Assembly: GCA_021234155.1 (NCBI GenBank) | Contig: JAJEKV010000072.1 | Span: 861,918 to 925,917 of the forward strand | Length of the DNA stretch: 64,000 bases | Source: Isoetes taiwanensis | Lineage: Eukaryota; Streptophyta; Lycopodiopsida; Isoetales; Isoetaceae | Direction of reading: 5' to 3' | Shown: positions 47,008-58,908 of the stretch, one piece after another | Layout of the letters: every line of letters begins with the position of its first letter | Numbering within the stretch: the first letter of the stretch is position 1 | Position numbers and translations under genes: made by a program | The notes under the pieces: model-generated | What the model was told of the DNA's origin: nothing | What the model saw: only the letters and a program-made list of their open reading frames with translations | The model's database searches: none

Positions 47008-47725
47008 CGTAAATTGATATGGACTTGGGATATGGGATTGGGGCCCATTGAATAGTGATTTCCACGAAGCATACGCTATTTTGGTGTGTTGGTATCTCTC
47101 GATGTAACGTTCCTAACTAACATGTCAGCCAACCAGGCAAAACCATTTAGACATTTATGAGTAAAATGCTTCTACCCATTTATGCCGGTGTTTCGAGAAT
47201 GTTCCATAGACATATTACTAAGATCTCTCGAGATGTCTCTCATGGGCCCTCTCCCACTATGCTCATCCTCGAGCATCACAATACCATCAAAAATTTTACA
47301 ATATGGACCCCATAAATATAGGCACCCATGGAGCCGAACTCGAGACTCGACTCTGATAACAAATGTAGCATTCTTAACTGACATGCCTTGACCAACTAGG
47401 CAAAATTGTTTAGACATTTATGAGTAATTGCCTCTACCTATTTATGTCGGTGCCTCGAGAATGCCCCACATGCACAATGATAAGATCTCTCAAGCGGTCT
47501 CTCATGGGCCCGTCACACTAGAGGTATATAGCAATTGATATTAGAGCCAGATTAGGTCCTCATTGCAACATTGGTGTGTTCAACATGCTTGAGGGAAAAT
47601 ATCTCAAGGAGGAGTTGATATAGTTTGTGGGGTATGGAATAAAGCCTTGGAAAGGTTGGGGCCCATATTGGATAATGATTTTCATGAAGGATGCACTCTT
47701 TTGGTGTGTTGGTTCTCACTAGAGT
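47008..47725. repeat. LTR-like repeats, possible TRIM or solo-LTR remnants
   Basis: Two related segments, about 75-80% alike by eye, start TGTAACGTTCCTAACTAACA (47103) and TGTAGCATTCTTAACTGACA (47364). The second runs to ...TATATAGCA (47533) and is followed by TGATATTAGAGCCAG (47536-47550), close to the tRNA-Met primer site TGGTATCAGAGCCAG. A second pair, about 47008-47100 and 47609-47725 (GGTTGGGGCCCATATTGGAT, TTTTGGTGTGTTGG), flanks them in the order a-b-b'-a'. No coding capacity. I read this as nested LTR fragments. Confidence 0.5.
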
Positions 47726-48609
47726 TGCTAGCATGTAACATAAATCTATTATCTCGAGAAAGATCAAGATCCATCAATAGAAACTTAATATGGGACTAAA
47801 AACTGAGTGGACGAAATGGTCCACTAAGCAGAGCCACCCATAGACAATCAATGGTCATATAGGTTGTACTACTTTAAGGCGCTTAATAACCTCATCATAA
47901 TCAACATATTGTCTCGCAGTCAATACATCATCAATGGACATCATGTTATCATGCCATTGAATATTAAGAGATGGAAACGATGCACAAGATATCATCTTCA
48001 TATCAAAAGCATGTTTCCTGCTACAATCTTTTGTTTGGTTTCTTACCAAGCTCCTTCGAACAGCGATCATTACTACCATTGGACATGGCATCATCAGAAC
48101 GATGAACACACTTAGAAGTCTGTATGCAATCAGGATCAACCTTAAAAGAAGCAATAGATGAAGAAGCATGTGCCATAGTAGGAGCACATAGATTAAGAAA
48201 ATGTTTCATTATTATTACACAGACGAAGGAGCAAGAACTAAAGGTTGAACATCAGTATAAGGTCGTTGAGCTTTTGTATGAACCTGGAGCTGGATATCTC
48301 ATCAAAAGGAAGCAAAAGCCTCATGTCCAAAAAACAAATTAGCCAATTTTGAACTATTCAGCAGTTTGAGATCTAATTTTTTTATACCATAAGCGAATCT
48401 TCACCAGTGATGACTTTAAGGTGTGAAACTTCGTAAAGTTGCTATATTTTACCATTTTTTAAAATTTGGATTTGATGGTTTACTAGGATGCGTACACAAG
48501 CATTAAACACTCAATTTTATGGTAAAACATCCAATTATACTAAATTCGTTTCTATAAAAATGTTGGAAAATAGGAAACAATCGCCACCATTTCTATAGTT
48601 TAGAAGCAG
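47726..48609. other. No identifiable gene
   Basis: About 880 bp. Frames at 47855-48342 on both strands overlap each other and show no family features. Confidence 0.3.
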
Positions 48610-49760
48610 CTAGAGGATGATAAAGTCATCATTGCTCTTCACCACAATACAATCTAGCAATGGAGAGCCAAGTGGTAAAGAAACACAGATTTTAGAACCA
48701 TTCAGAAATGGTGTGAATAATATGTACCCAAGCCCATTCGCAATCGAAACAAAAAATTGATAAGCCATCAAATCAAGAAAAATGTTAGACATTTTCAATG
48801 CACTAACCATACCAGGAGAAAATCCAGGAGAGTAATATTGATATATCAAATAACCACCAACAAGACAATTGCTCCCTCTAGAAACCAATTATCCACTCCA
48901 CCACTACTCTAGAATTGTAGACGACGTAATAAACACTCAATCAAATACAAAATCACATAAAATCTAGATAACCACCAGGAAAATATCTGATCACTGCACG
49001 TGGAAACAGACTCTCATCAAATCTGGCATGCACCTGATGATCCACTCCCATCACAAGAATTCCAGAAGCTTGAACAATATTTTGCAACCAGAATGGCAGA
49101 ATACATCATCAGGGGGTAGTTCCTATTGTAACTGGGATTATCGAACTTTTAATGTGTCCAAAATTGCAGTCAACTCTTCTTTGCTTTTCTCAGAAAAACC
49201 TGCAAAGCTACTAAGATAAGAGCCTTCCTATAGGCCATAATTACATTCTTAAACATCCAATCATTAAATCATTGAAATGAAACTTCTATAGAATTAGATG
49301 ACTATCAAGCATCAACACTAACTGAAGCATGAGGAGCTAGTTAGAAGTGGAGGCTATACCTAACTGAGAAAAATTAACATTAGGATCCTGATCTGCATCA
49401 GCAACACCTTGCAAAGGAAGAAGGTCCTTTTCTTGAAGATCTAATCAAAGGGGATGTATTTGCTATTGAATTGCCCATCTTTTGCATAGCTTCAAAAGCA
49501 CCAAGCGACTGCATAATGGAGGCACTTGCCATATCTTCATTGCGAGTTGTGGGGAGCCATGCGTTGACAAGACAGAAGCAGCCTTCTACAGCTTCAAGGC
49601 ATGTTTTGATGATTCTTTGGATTTTGACATGGGTACATCTCTTACAGTTGGTTTTACCTCAGTGACTGACTATAATCATGAGAACTCTACAAAGACGACA
49701 GATGTCTCAGTGCAAACTTTAGAGGCAAAAACTGAGGTGGGAATTTAGATGGAAGTACAA
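48610..49760 (-). pseudogene. Possible retroelement ORF1 remnant
   Basis: The minus-strand frame 48888-48610 contains SPGFSPGMVSALKMSNIFLD and ANGLGYILFTPF, vaguely like the DUF4283 RNA-binding domain of plant LINE ORF1. Upstream on the same strand, GAFEAMQKMGNSIANTSPLI and, in another frame, LPLQGVADADQDPNVNFSQL give open protein-like stretches. Together they suggest a broken ORF1 of a separate LINE, but no catalytic domain is nearby. Weak. Confidence 0.25.
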
Positions 49761-50274
49761 ACTTCTCTACCAGAAGGTACAGTGGAATAGGCACATCTGA
49801 GGGATGAGCAAGATCATGGCTTAGATACTAGAGTCCTAAATCTGCGTATCGTAGGGCTTGCAGAGACGACGACAGACAGTCACTCCGTTCTGGATGAGGC
49901 TTTGCATTTTAAAAATAATGTCATGCATGTACATATTGATGGGGTATATCTACTTGTCGATAGGAGCCACCAGACCTGATTGCCCTCACCATCTTTTGGT
50001 ATGGTTCCAAGATGCACTTAGTTGACTCCATATTCTTCAACAAGGCAATCATATCAAAGGTACCAAGTTTTCAGTACAAGAAGACCTCTCTCTTCTTCAG
50101 TTTTACAAGCGTAGAAATGAGAGATGCAAAATAAGAGAAGCGCGGATCCAAAAGAAGTGGACAATTTGTCGTGGAGGTACAATAATTATTCTAGACCACT
50201 GGCCATCCAACCATTGGTTAGGTTATGTTTAGATAACATAAACCATATATATGACATAGAATCTAAAGTCTGAC
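49761..50274. other. No identifiable gene
   Basis: About 500 bp non-coding; nothing recognised on either strand. Confidence 0.3.
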
Positions 50275-50455
50275 TTGATTGTCTGGCCTAAGGGCCAAAT
50301 CATAGTTCCATCTGACTTTTGCCCAAGCTTTGTAATGCTTTCATTATGTTTGGTGATGTTCTGGGTTGTTTTAGCCCATTGTATGGGTCCTATGGCCTAT
50401 TGGTCTTCGCGGACGTTAAAAAACCTATTCTATTTTGTTCTATTCTTCTTACCTC
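50275..50455 (+). mobile_element. SINE family B with (CTATT)n-like tail
   Basis: The segment ends GCCTATTGGTCTTCGCGGAC-GTTAAAAAAC followed by TATTCTATTTTGTTCTATTC. Its last 50 bases match the 49-bp inserted scrap at 27471-27519 at about 85%. GGACGTTAAAA before the tail parallels GTGACGTTAAAA of family A. The 5' end and pol III boxes are not clear, so the start is approximate. Confidence 0.55.
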
Positions 50456-51103
50456 GCATACGCCCCTAAATTAAAAGCAAACCCTACCAAAATCGATAGT
50501 GATCGAAACCTCGCAATTTTTTCAACGAGCTAAAGAAGTTGTCAAGAACGAAGTCAGGTGAGAAGTTATGCTGAAAACCCAATCACCATCCTCAAGAGCA
50601 ATCTAGTGGGCGCTTCCATTCTCCTCGATGAATGCATTTGGAATATAAAGACATTGCAACACAAATTTCTTCATATTCACAATTGGCACTATAAAGTTTT
50701 ATCTTTTGTTTTAAAGCATTTTCAAGTTCCACGACATTGTTGTAGCACATATGCACAAATATAAAACCTAGAGCAATGTCGTTTATGTGGTATAGCATGT
50801 CAAATCAGAAGTGATGTTTATTGGTAAACCCTCAATGTGGCATAACCGTTGTACTCAAATGGTTAACTGCCTGCATTGGTTCATTTTTATCTTTGGGACC
50901 ATAAGACATGCTCAAAGGCCTGCATCATAACAAAGCAATTTGCTTTTTGCATATACAAACATTGCCAAGGAGATTCATCATTTCCTTTCTCACAAACAAC
51001 CCCATGCTGTGTTTTAAATGTCAACCATTGTATAAACTTCCCTAAACTAAGACATCTTAAAATGTATGATATTTTAGCAGACTACAACGTTTCCTCAGCT
51101 CTT
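50456..51103. other. No identifiable gene
   Basis: Non-coding. A tRNA-like stretch near 50830-50875 (AAATGGTTAACTGCCTGCAT, TGGTTCA) could be a worn SINE head but lacks a convincing B box. Confidence 0.25.
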
Positions 51104-51141
51104 GTGGCGTGACGTTAAAATCTCTTCTTCTTCTTCTTCTT
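51104..51141 (+). mobile_element. SINE family A 3' end with (CTT)n tail
   Basis: GTGGCGTGACGTTAAAA (51104-51120) is identical to the pre-tail sequence of the SINE at 6361-6594, but here a (CTT)n run follows to 51141 instead of (CTAT)n. Confidence 0.6.
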
Positions 51142-51749
51142 GTAAACTTTTCAGAAGGATTGAAATATTAAATGGTTTTGTAAAAGTAAGTTTCATTATG
51201 CTATAAAGTGCCCATGAATTCCATTTGAGCCTTCATGTTTGAAGGGAATCAAACAACAGGACGAATGAATTCACTCCAACAAACTAAGAATGAACTCACT
51301 CCAACAAACCAATCACAAAGGACCACTTCGCATCTCAGGCACCTTAAATAAGTCTGAGCACTATAAAACAATTTACAGTGTGCATAGGGCATGTATTGAC
51401 GCTTTGCCTGGCTTAAAATTGCAGCATCTTGCAATTAAGTTAACCATGTAAAGGGCCAGAGGTGGAGAAAATTGAAGAAACAGATCTTTTAGATGCACCT
51501 CCTTGAGAGTTCACAAACCTCATTACGCGGGATCTCTTTCTTCTAACCAGTTTTAGTTAAGCCAGACTTCCTGCAGTCGAGGAGAAGAAACAGTGTCCAA
51601 AGCACTGAAATAACTTGGGACTTCCAGGCTTGTAATTTTATCAATAACTACTGTTCTGGAGCTATCGTTAATAGCAGAGCTTGAGCTTGGAGATCTCTTA
51701 GGTTATAGAAATATTCTTAGAAGCAAAAACTTGTGGAAGAGGGACTCTC

Positions 51750-52091
51750 TCAGGTGGCGGAAGTGAGGAGAAGAAAGCTGTCTAACATGCGCACCTCTTG
51801 AGCAAAATTTGGCCGAACATTTGGATCCTCAGCCCAACAAAACTGCAGCTGCATATGCTGCGTGTAGATTAGACATGCCCTCAAAAGACTACAGATTAGT
51901 AAGCAACTCCCATGGCACTGTTAACAAAACTGTAGAAGCCGACCTTATGGTTGCAGTGGTTCTTCTCTCCTTGTCGAAGGATTACAGTGTTGTATAGCTG
52001 TTACAACGAAAAGAGATAATAAGAAAACATATGAAGCTAGACCAAAATCAACTAACTTGACAGTTTTCTGGTCTCTTTTGAGCATGAGATT
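51750..52091 (-). pseudogene. Protein kinase fragment (Raf-like HT1/STY type)
   Basis: Two exon-like pieces on the minus strand. The first opens after a TTAG acceptor (52092) with NLMLKRDQKTVKLVDFGLAS, the catalytic-loop end and DFG motif. The second reads in changing frames NHKVGFYSF (family KVDVYSF), FEGMSNLHAAYAAA and CWAEDPNVRPNFAQEVRMLD. This order and wording match plant HT1/STY-type Raf-like kinases (subdomains VII to XI). The APE region is missing and several stops occur, so it is a pseudogene. The N-lobe and HRDLKPE exon were not found upstream. Confidence 0.65.
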
Positions 52092-52100
52092 CTAACATCA

Positions 52101-55100
52101 ACGTTAGATATAGATATTATAAACTACATAAAACAAATTACAATAAGTACCATGCAACCATCATCAACTACATCCACATGCACAAACTAAACTGAGCCAA
52201 AAAGCATGAGGTTATTTGTGATCGCTTTATCACACAATTTATGTATTACGCCTCAGCCGCCTAAAACATCAGACAAAAAATACAAGTATTGTCATGATAA
52301 ATTCACAAATTGGCCTCAGAGATTGTAATTTGCTTGTAATCATCGCATCATACAATGTAGGTAAGAAAATAAGCATCATTGGCCAGGTTGGACAACATAA
52401 AATACCCATAATTCTAATGAATCTGGAGATTCAAATCTATCTTGTCCACAGAAACTAGTGCTATAGTAATAACGATATCAAATGTGCACAGAATGGTCTC
52501 AGAGATTAATTTGCTTAGAGGCAAACCATTTCCATGAGCCCAACAACTTTCAAATGCTTCGAGAGAAAAATTAAGGAAACAAATGGCATGGCATTGCAAA
52601 ATGTAAGCAAGCAACGAATCTGGCTAGCACGCACGATAGATATAGAGCCATACCGATGCTAAAGACGGGCCAAGACAACCCAAGGGCAGCATAGTTATAG
52701 AGAGCAGGATAAAGACACAGGCCACAGAAACTCTGATGCTCCAACCGAAAACCTAAAGCCAAGAAGCTTTGATGCTCGGGCCCCATGGAACGAGTCGAAA
52801 GCCTAATCCACATAAGCTCTGATGCTCTGAACCTAAATCCAAGGGTTGCCAAACCCTTTCCTTTTGGGCCGTTCGGGGGTCTTGGGTTTGGACGGCCGAG
52901 ATGGGTCTGGATTTGTTTTTGGTTTGTGGGTTTGGCCGTTCCTAGTTCCAAGCATCTATGGTCTATTTTCTAACATCCGGATTAAAAGGCTCTGAGTAGA
53001 CTTGAGGGCACATTACAATGTTGTGTACTTCGCTATGAGCCTCTGTACATATTCAAAGTATTTGAGATTGTTTATTTGCAGCTGCCACTATTCATGCTAT
53101 CACGGCGTTTACACATTCAAGTTCAAGCTGTTTTTTGCATTTCTATGATCCTTCCACTGCTTAGCACCTATTAGAACATTGTCCAATTTTTAACCACACC
53201 GTTTCAAGCCTTTGGAGAGTTGGACGACTTCACTGGAGCATTTGGAGTTCTTCTGGAAGCTACAGTCCCTATTTGGTAGATGATTAATAAAAATCCATGA
53301 AGAGTTTGCATTTGACTACCTAATATCTCTAAACCATTTGCATTATTTATTTACGTTTCTAGATCCTGCCTTGTTTCATCCTAAAGTTGTTGTTAGCTTC
53401 AATTTGTTAGCTTTCTTAGCATGTGTGCAATTCTTCTAAGATGGAATGTCAGAACGTCGATCCATCTTGAATCTTAGTATTTTTGTCTCGTCCGGCTCCA
53501 TCCCTTGTTGTTGGCTCTTGTGAACATGAGATGTTAGATTTTGTTTGATGTTTGCACTGATGCCGCTTTATATAACCCACGTTGTTAGGGCACTTCTGAG
53601 CTTGGTTTTGAGGGTGTGCTTCATTTAGCATGTAGCTAAATGTTGAATCACATATCATGTGCTCAACGAGAGGACTTGGTACCATACTTTGTGAAGCTCA
53701 GCTTCTTAAGCCTGAGACATTGTTTAGTGACCTTTAGCTTGCTCTTAGAGCCTTTCTGTATTTACCTTACATTCCAAAACCATCAGCACATGTTGCTTAT
53801 AGCATTATGTCTTAGATGCCATCTCATGGAGTCTTCTACAGTAGTTATTCTATGGCTATATTTTCTTTTGGTAGTCAATTTAGATTTATTCTTTCTTGAC
53901 CGTAGGTAGTTGTGTTGCCATTAACGACCAATCCTACTAGGGCTACTCTGGTTTTTTTTGTCCTATACATTTTATCTTGGCACTTGCTAGATTATGTTGC
54001 CGTGTTGTGTGAATGTTTTACAGGAAAGAAATAGAGCAAGCACATTGAATGGTCCAACTTTGTCAGAGTTCTCGTTTAGAGCTCGCCAGCAGGAGATCCA
54101 TGGTTGCATTATCTTTTCAAGTTCTAGTCTCTAGGATGTCTATTGTTTTTTAAATGCAGATGTAGCAATATTTATGGTATCTCAGGTGTTCCTTAGTTGC
54201 ATTTGATCTTAGCTTCCTAGCGGCTTCCTGACTCTATGGTCTTGGTACGACCTTGGCCAGGTAAACATTAATTTAGGCTCACGCTTCTATTGATGATCAT
54301 GTATTGTCGCTTTATGCATGTATTGTCGCTTTATGCACCATAGGCTGGTCCAGTTCATTGTGTAGAATCTTGTATGTCTTAATCTCATTGAATGTGTGAT
54401 TTTTACAAGTGTTCTAATGATTCGCGTTATTGCAAATTCTGTAGAAGGGAGAACATGTACTTGAGTTGTACAATTTTCCTTGGATTGCAATGTTGAAGCA
54501 CATATTTAAGAGTGGGCATGTTCTGTCTTTGCAAGCTGTTAGATGTTCTTAGCTCATAATTATGTTCTCTATCTTTTGTTGACTTCATGACCGAGTTGAA
54601 TCCACAGGTTTTATACCTTATGAGGTCTTCCATTTACTTGTTGATTTTGTTGTGCTGCACTATATCCACAGTAGTCAAATTTTGTTTAGGGCCAATGGAA
54701 ATGGATTTTAAATGATCATAAACTTGCAGAGTTCTAGATCTGCACAGTAGCGGCTTGAACCAATGGTGTTATCGTGAGACAAGTTGCAACTTATGGTATC
54801 TTACTTTTGGTAGAAAGGAGGCCTATGAGTATTAGAGCTCTATGAAAACCACCCTTTGAACCACCGCAGGGTCCAGTACAGCTAAAAGCATGCATAAAGC
54901 ATTTCTCATAGTATGGTGATGTCAAAAATGATGTTTACTGGCTATGCAGCACATTTAAAGATGTGAATATTGTTATAGCTAAAGCATTTCAATGAATGCT
55001 AATTCTTGCTTTATTTGTTTCCGATAAGAGGGTTATGACTGTCGCTTTAATTTGGGGCTGATCATTCCAAAAGCTTGACGGTTATCATGCTAATTTTGCC

Positions 55101-55640
55101 ATGTTTGTGTATGTGCCCTAGGATTATGACCATTGACGTAGTTGAGATAGGACTTGCTGCCTTTAAATTTTGTAAATCTGGAGATATGTTAGACATAGAC
55201 CCTTTGACCTTGTTTTCATGACTGTTTATTTGGCTTTCCTCCCTTCTGGACTTAAGTCAACCTTCAGAACTCTTATTTACAAATATGCTCTTTTCCTTTG
55301 GCTATCTTGTTCTTGATCCCTACTTTGATCTTAAATATATCCATCCAGTCTGTTGCAGAGGCTTGTTGCATAGCTCTTATATATAAGAGACGGGTTACAG
55401 TTGAATCGGTAGATGTAAGGACAACACCTAGTGTGCAGGCACATTCTAATTTTCTGGTCTGTTAAAGATAAATTAAGAGATCTAATGTTTAAAGTTAATT
55501 TTAGCTACATGGACGACCCATAGACAGCCTAAGATTCAAGGAAATTATGTATCTCGGATTGGGCAAGCTTGCTAAACATATATGCTTGTCGAATCCGAAG
55601 TACATGATTTTTTCACTAGCTTGGCTATTGGCTTTGGTAG
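52101..55640. other. Long stretch without a recognised gene
   Basis: About 3.5 kb. A G+C-richer patch at 52650-52930 holds three loosely repeated pieces with GCTC/GCTTTGATGCTC and open frames on both strands without family features. The remainder is A/T-rich and non-coding. I see no exons, repeats or elements I can support. Confidence 0.3.
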
Positions 55641-57520
55641 CTTGTTCACTGTTTTGGCCTCCTAGTCTTCCTCTGTTTCTGGCTCCTCAACTTCGAGCTT
55701 AAAGACATAGGTCACTTGCTCCTTCTTTATGTATCTAAGTAACTTCTTACTAGACATGCATTGCATGATTGGGGTGACTTCTTTACCTGTTATCTCAATG
55801 ACTTGGCCATTTAGTGTCGTCAAGGTGACTTTCCGCTTCCCACAACCAATCACAGCTCCAGCCGGGCCAAGTTATTCCATGCCTATGATCAAGTCATACT
55901 TGCCGATGTTCATCACTTCTGCTCCCATTTCAACGTTGATACCTGCAAGTCTATATCGAAGTTGCTCCTTTTTTATGTTGTGTGTCGGATTGCCCCACAG
56001 GTCTAAGCTTAAACTTCAAAGGCTTCAGCTTCAGCAACTCTACCATCCTTGGTGAAGCAAAATTATTGGTGCTCCCCGTGTCTATCAACACTATGAAGGA
56101 CTTGGCTTTGGCTTTCCTGGATGTAGTCGCAAGCACCTTCTTCATCGTTCTCCTGTCTCCCATCCTCCTAGCTCTGCTAATGCCACGTTCATCACAAAGG
56201 GACAGTTGTGTGTCCGATGTCCCAGTTATAAGCAACTGAAGCACAACTGCTTTTCAATACATTCTTGTCTCTTCTCCTTCAGAATGGACTGCAAGAACTG
56301 CTTCATTACCTTGGAGTAGTTTGAACCACTCGCTTGCTCTTTGTTCTTGAAACTGACCTGCTTCTTGTCCTGCTTTTCAAAATTTGCATTTCCTTGCTTT
56401 CCATAGTTTGCATTGTACTGAGGTATAGCAGCTTTTGGGCTTGTTGCTCTTGGACTATAGCTTCCTATAGCTTTCCCCTTGTCCTGATAGTACTGCTACT
56501 TTTGTCCACTGCCTTGGGGACCTATTCCTTGTAAGCTCACGGCCTTGGGTTCTGTTTCTGACACTGTTCTGGGTTGATGGCTATGGCAAGCTTCATGATA
56601 TCCTCATTCAAGCCTTTGATGTACCTCTCTTCTGCATGTCTTTCGCTCAACTTTGGCACGTAGAGTCTCAGCCTCATAAACTCTTCGGTGTACTTCTGCA
56701 CCGTCTTGTAAAATTGCTGCATCATATGGCACTTGTGTTCCCTCGGCACGTAGTGACACTTAAATGCCTTGGAGAACTTCTTGAATCTGCAACTATCTCT
56801 GCTCAACCCATGGGCCGTGGCATAGCCTTTCGACCAAATCCTGGCCGCTCCCTTGAGGTTGGCTATCGCTACTCTACCCTTGTCCTTATATTTCATACTA
56901 TAAGCATTTCTGTACTCTCTCATCTCGTCCAACCAAGCCTCGGCTTCCATCCCTGACCTGTTATCTCCTGAGAACTGTTCTAGCTTCTTGGCTTTCCACA
57001 CATTGCTCAGTGCGGAGTCAACTTTCTTTTGATAGTCGGCCTCGTTCTTGCCTCTATCATGGTTGGGACCCTCCCAGTGGTCCTGCTGATCGTTATCCTA
57101 CTCCTCTGATTCTGAGCCGGAGTCAGAACTGATGTCAGAGAAATTTTTACTGGGGGATCTCCTTCTCATGTTTCTCTTATTTGCCTTGTCTGCTCTGCCA
57201 ATAGGTGTTTGGGGTAGCTGGACGTTCTGGTCTGGTGCAATTACTGCCCTTCCTGCCAGCAAGGCTCTTATTTCTTGCATATCCAATCTCATATGGGATA
57301 TCTCCTCTTATGGGATTGGTGCCTTGAACACTTGGAATAGGTTCCTTGGTTGAAATTGTGTTGCGGGTGTTTTCTCTTCCTGAGGGTGTTGGTCTTGCTC
57401 AACATTCCTGGGTGCTCTAGCTGCATACACATTAGATTGCACTCTTATGATTAGCTTTTGTTTGTTATTGCATTGGTTTTTGATGATATAGTTGTGGGGA
57501 CAAAAGATATCAAAGAACAT
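55640..57520 (-). mobile_element. Ty3/gypsy gag-protease remnant
   Basis: Minus-strand order: Glu/Ser-rich leader (QEEKTPATQFQPRNLFQVF; SPSKNFSDISSDSGSESEE); gag domain in 57001-56537 (AKKLEQFSGDNRSGMEAEAW, YVPREHKCHMMQQFY, KYTEEFMRLRLYVPKLSERH); a CCHC knuckle near 56230 (CFSCL*LGHRTHNC, with a stop inside); and aspartic protease (SFIVLIDTGSTNNFAS, D-T-G active site) at about 56110. A further 63-codon piece ends at 55662. Reverse transcriptase, integrase and LTRs are absent. The gag differs from that of the element at 37.5 kb, so it is another lineage. Confidence 0.8.
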
Positions 57521-57605
57521 TTATAATGCCAACAATTATATTCATAAATTATTATTACAATTAATAATAGAGAGAATTTTTTTTTTTTAACTATTATTGT
57601 AATCT

Positions 57606-58220
57606 TCAATATGTCGGGTTGTCTTTCAAGAACTTCTTTATGTGGGTTGTACCAACCATACGTCCCAAGTTCCTGAGAATGTTGGTGGACGTACCACCTT
57701 GCAATGCCCTTACTAGATCTTCCACCCTTCTATCTGACGTATAGGCCGCAGTGACGGCTAATCTGCCCCAACGTCTGTATGGGACTGCGAAGTCGAAGAT
57801 GCTCAGGGCTATTGTCCTCTTCACCATTACGCGGTTGATGTTCGGAAGCATTCGAGCATGCCTGTCAAATCCCGAGAGGGCAATGAGCATGTACACCCCT
57901 TCTTCTCCCCTCGCATAACAGTATGGACCGGAAGGCCAAACGAGGGCCTTGTCGTGTCCCTCCCTTGCCTCTTCTCCGGTCCTGATGCCCGTCCCGTGCG
58001 CCTCTCGAAGTACTTGTCCACCGGATCTGCCAGTCCTGTAATCTGCAAACATGGACTTGGAAGAGGTCAAGTTGATCCCGCCTCTTTCGTTCTCGGCTCG
58101 CGTTGCTGATGAGGAGCTGGGTAGGAGTGCGCTTATTGTCTTGCCCCTAATGCCCATCCTTCCTGGATGGTGATGAATTCCTCCTCTGAGGGCAGCTCTT
58201 CTTGTGTCATCATCTGCCAA
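57606..58220 (-). CDS. Unrecognised 204-codon ORF, G+C richer than surroundings
   Basis: An open frame from ATG at 58220 to TAG at 57606. Base composition is clearly richer in G+C than the flanks, and both flanks turn sharply A/T-rich. The N-terminal 100 residues are Arg/Gly/Ser-rich (MADDDTRRAALRGG...), while the second half is hydrophobic and basic with YMLIALSGFDRHARMLPNIN and YRRWGRLAVTAAYTSDRRVE, then a basic C-terminus. A second minus-strand frame overlaps its middle (58048-57827), so a frameshift inside is possible. It lies just upstream of the gypsy gag on the same strand. Candidates are a retroelement accessory frame or an old insertion from another source, including a virus; I have no match to support either. 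Confidence 0.35.
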   Translation of the reverse strand: MADDDTRRAALRGGIHHHPGRMGIRGKTISALLPSSSSATRAENERGGINLTSSKSMFADYRTGRSGGQVLREAHGTGIRTGEEAREGHDKALVWPSGPYCYARGEEGVYMLIALSGFDRHARMLPNINRVMVKRTIALSIFDFAVPYRRWGRLAVTAAYTSDRRVEDLVRALQGGTSTNILRNLGRMVGTTHIKKFLKDNPTY

Positions 58221-58908
58221 ATACTCATATAAAAAATTACAAAAAATTACAAATATGGAAAAGGGAGGATGGACATGTCAGCTTTGAGCACCATCTTTAT
58301 TGATTTCTTTGTCCTATCTGATTCAAATACGATTCTTGATTTGTTGTGTTAATTCAGGTAGGTTCTGAGCTAATTTGGTGGATCAAGTCTGCCAGCCTTG
58401 TAGGGGTTTGCATTCTCCATGCTTTCCCTCATCAAAAGCTACAGATGGATATCAAAATCTTCACAATTGTCAAATACAATTCAAGATTGACATAGTGATT
58501 TCCTGAAAGGATCCCCTTCAGAGCTGTGGAATTTTTTAGTTTCTGATCAACACTTTCCTGAAGAATTATTTCTCCCAGAATACTCCTTTATGTCGAGCTC
58601 AGTAGAATTTGAAGTTGAAATTGTGGAATCTTGGCTCCAAAAATTCATAGGCAATAAAGAAATTGTGGTATCAGGCATCTTTCATGTGCATTGTAATTGG
58701 ATCAACTCTAAAATTGTTGTAAAGGTATACTCCGAGCAATGATTCATGCTTTGGCGCTTGGATCTCTGCTATTTGGTGATGAACTTGGCTCTCCATCTTC
58801 TTAATCATAGATAGGTCCTCTTCCCTGCTTTTTTCCTGCCCTTTGATTTCCCCCCCGGAGTTTTCGCCCATTTTCCTCGTGTCTTTGTAGTTTTCCCCTG
58901 GTTTTCTT

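Noticed and set aside
48124..48342. Small plus-strand ORF
   Set aside because: No family features, weak start context, overlaps an equally long antisense frame.
51809..51997. Plus-strand ORF starting MAEHLDPQ
   Set aside because: Antisense shadow of the kinase fragment (CWAEDPN region).
52571..52951. Gene in the G+C-richer patch with ORFs on both strands
   Set aside because: Frames overlap and contain short repeated pieces; no domain or splice signals support a protein.
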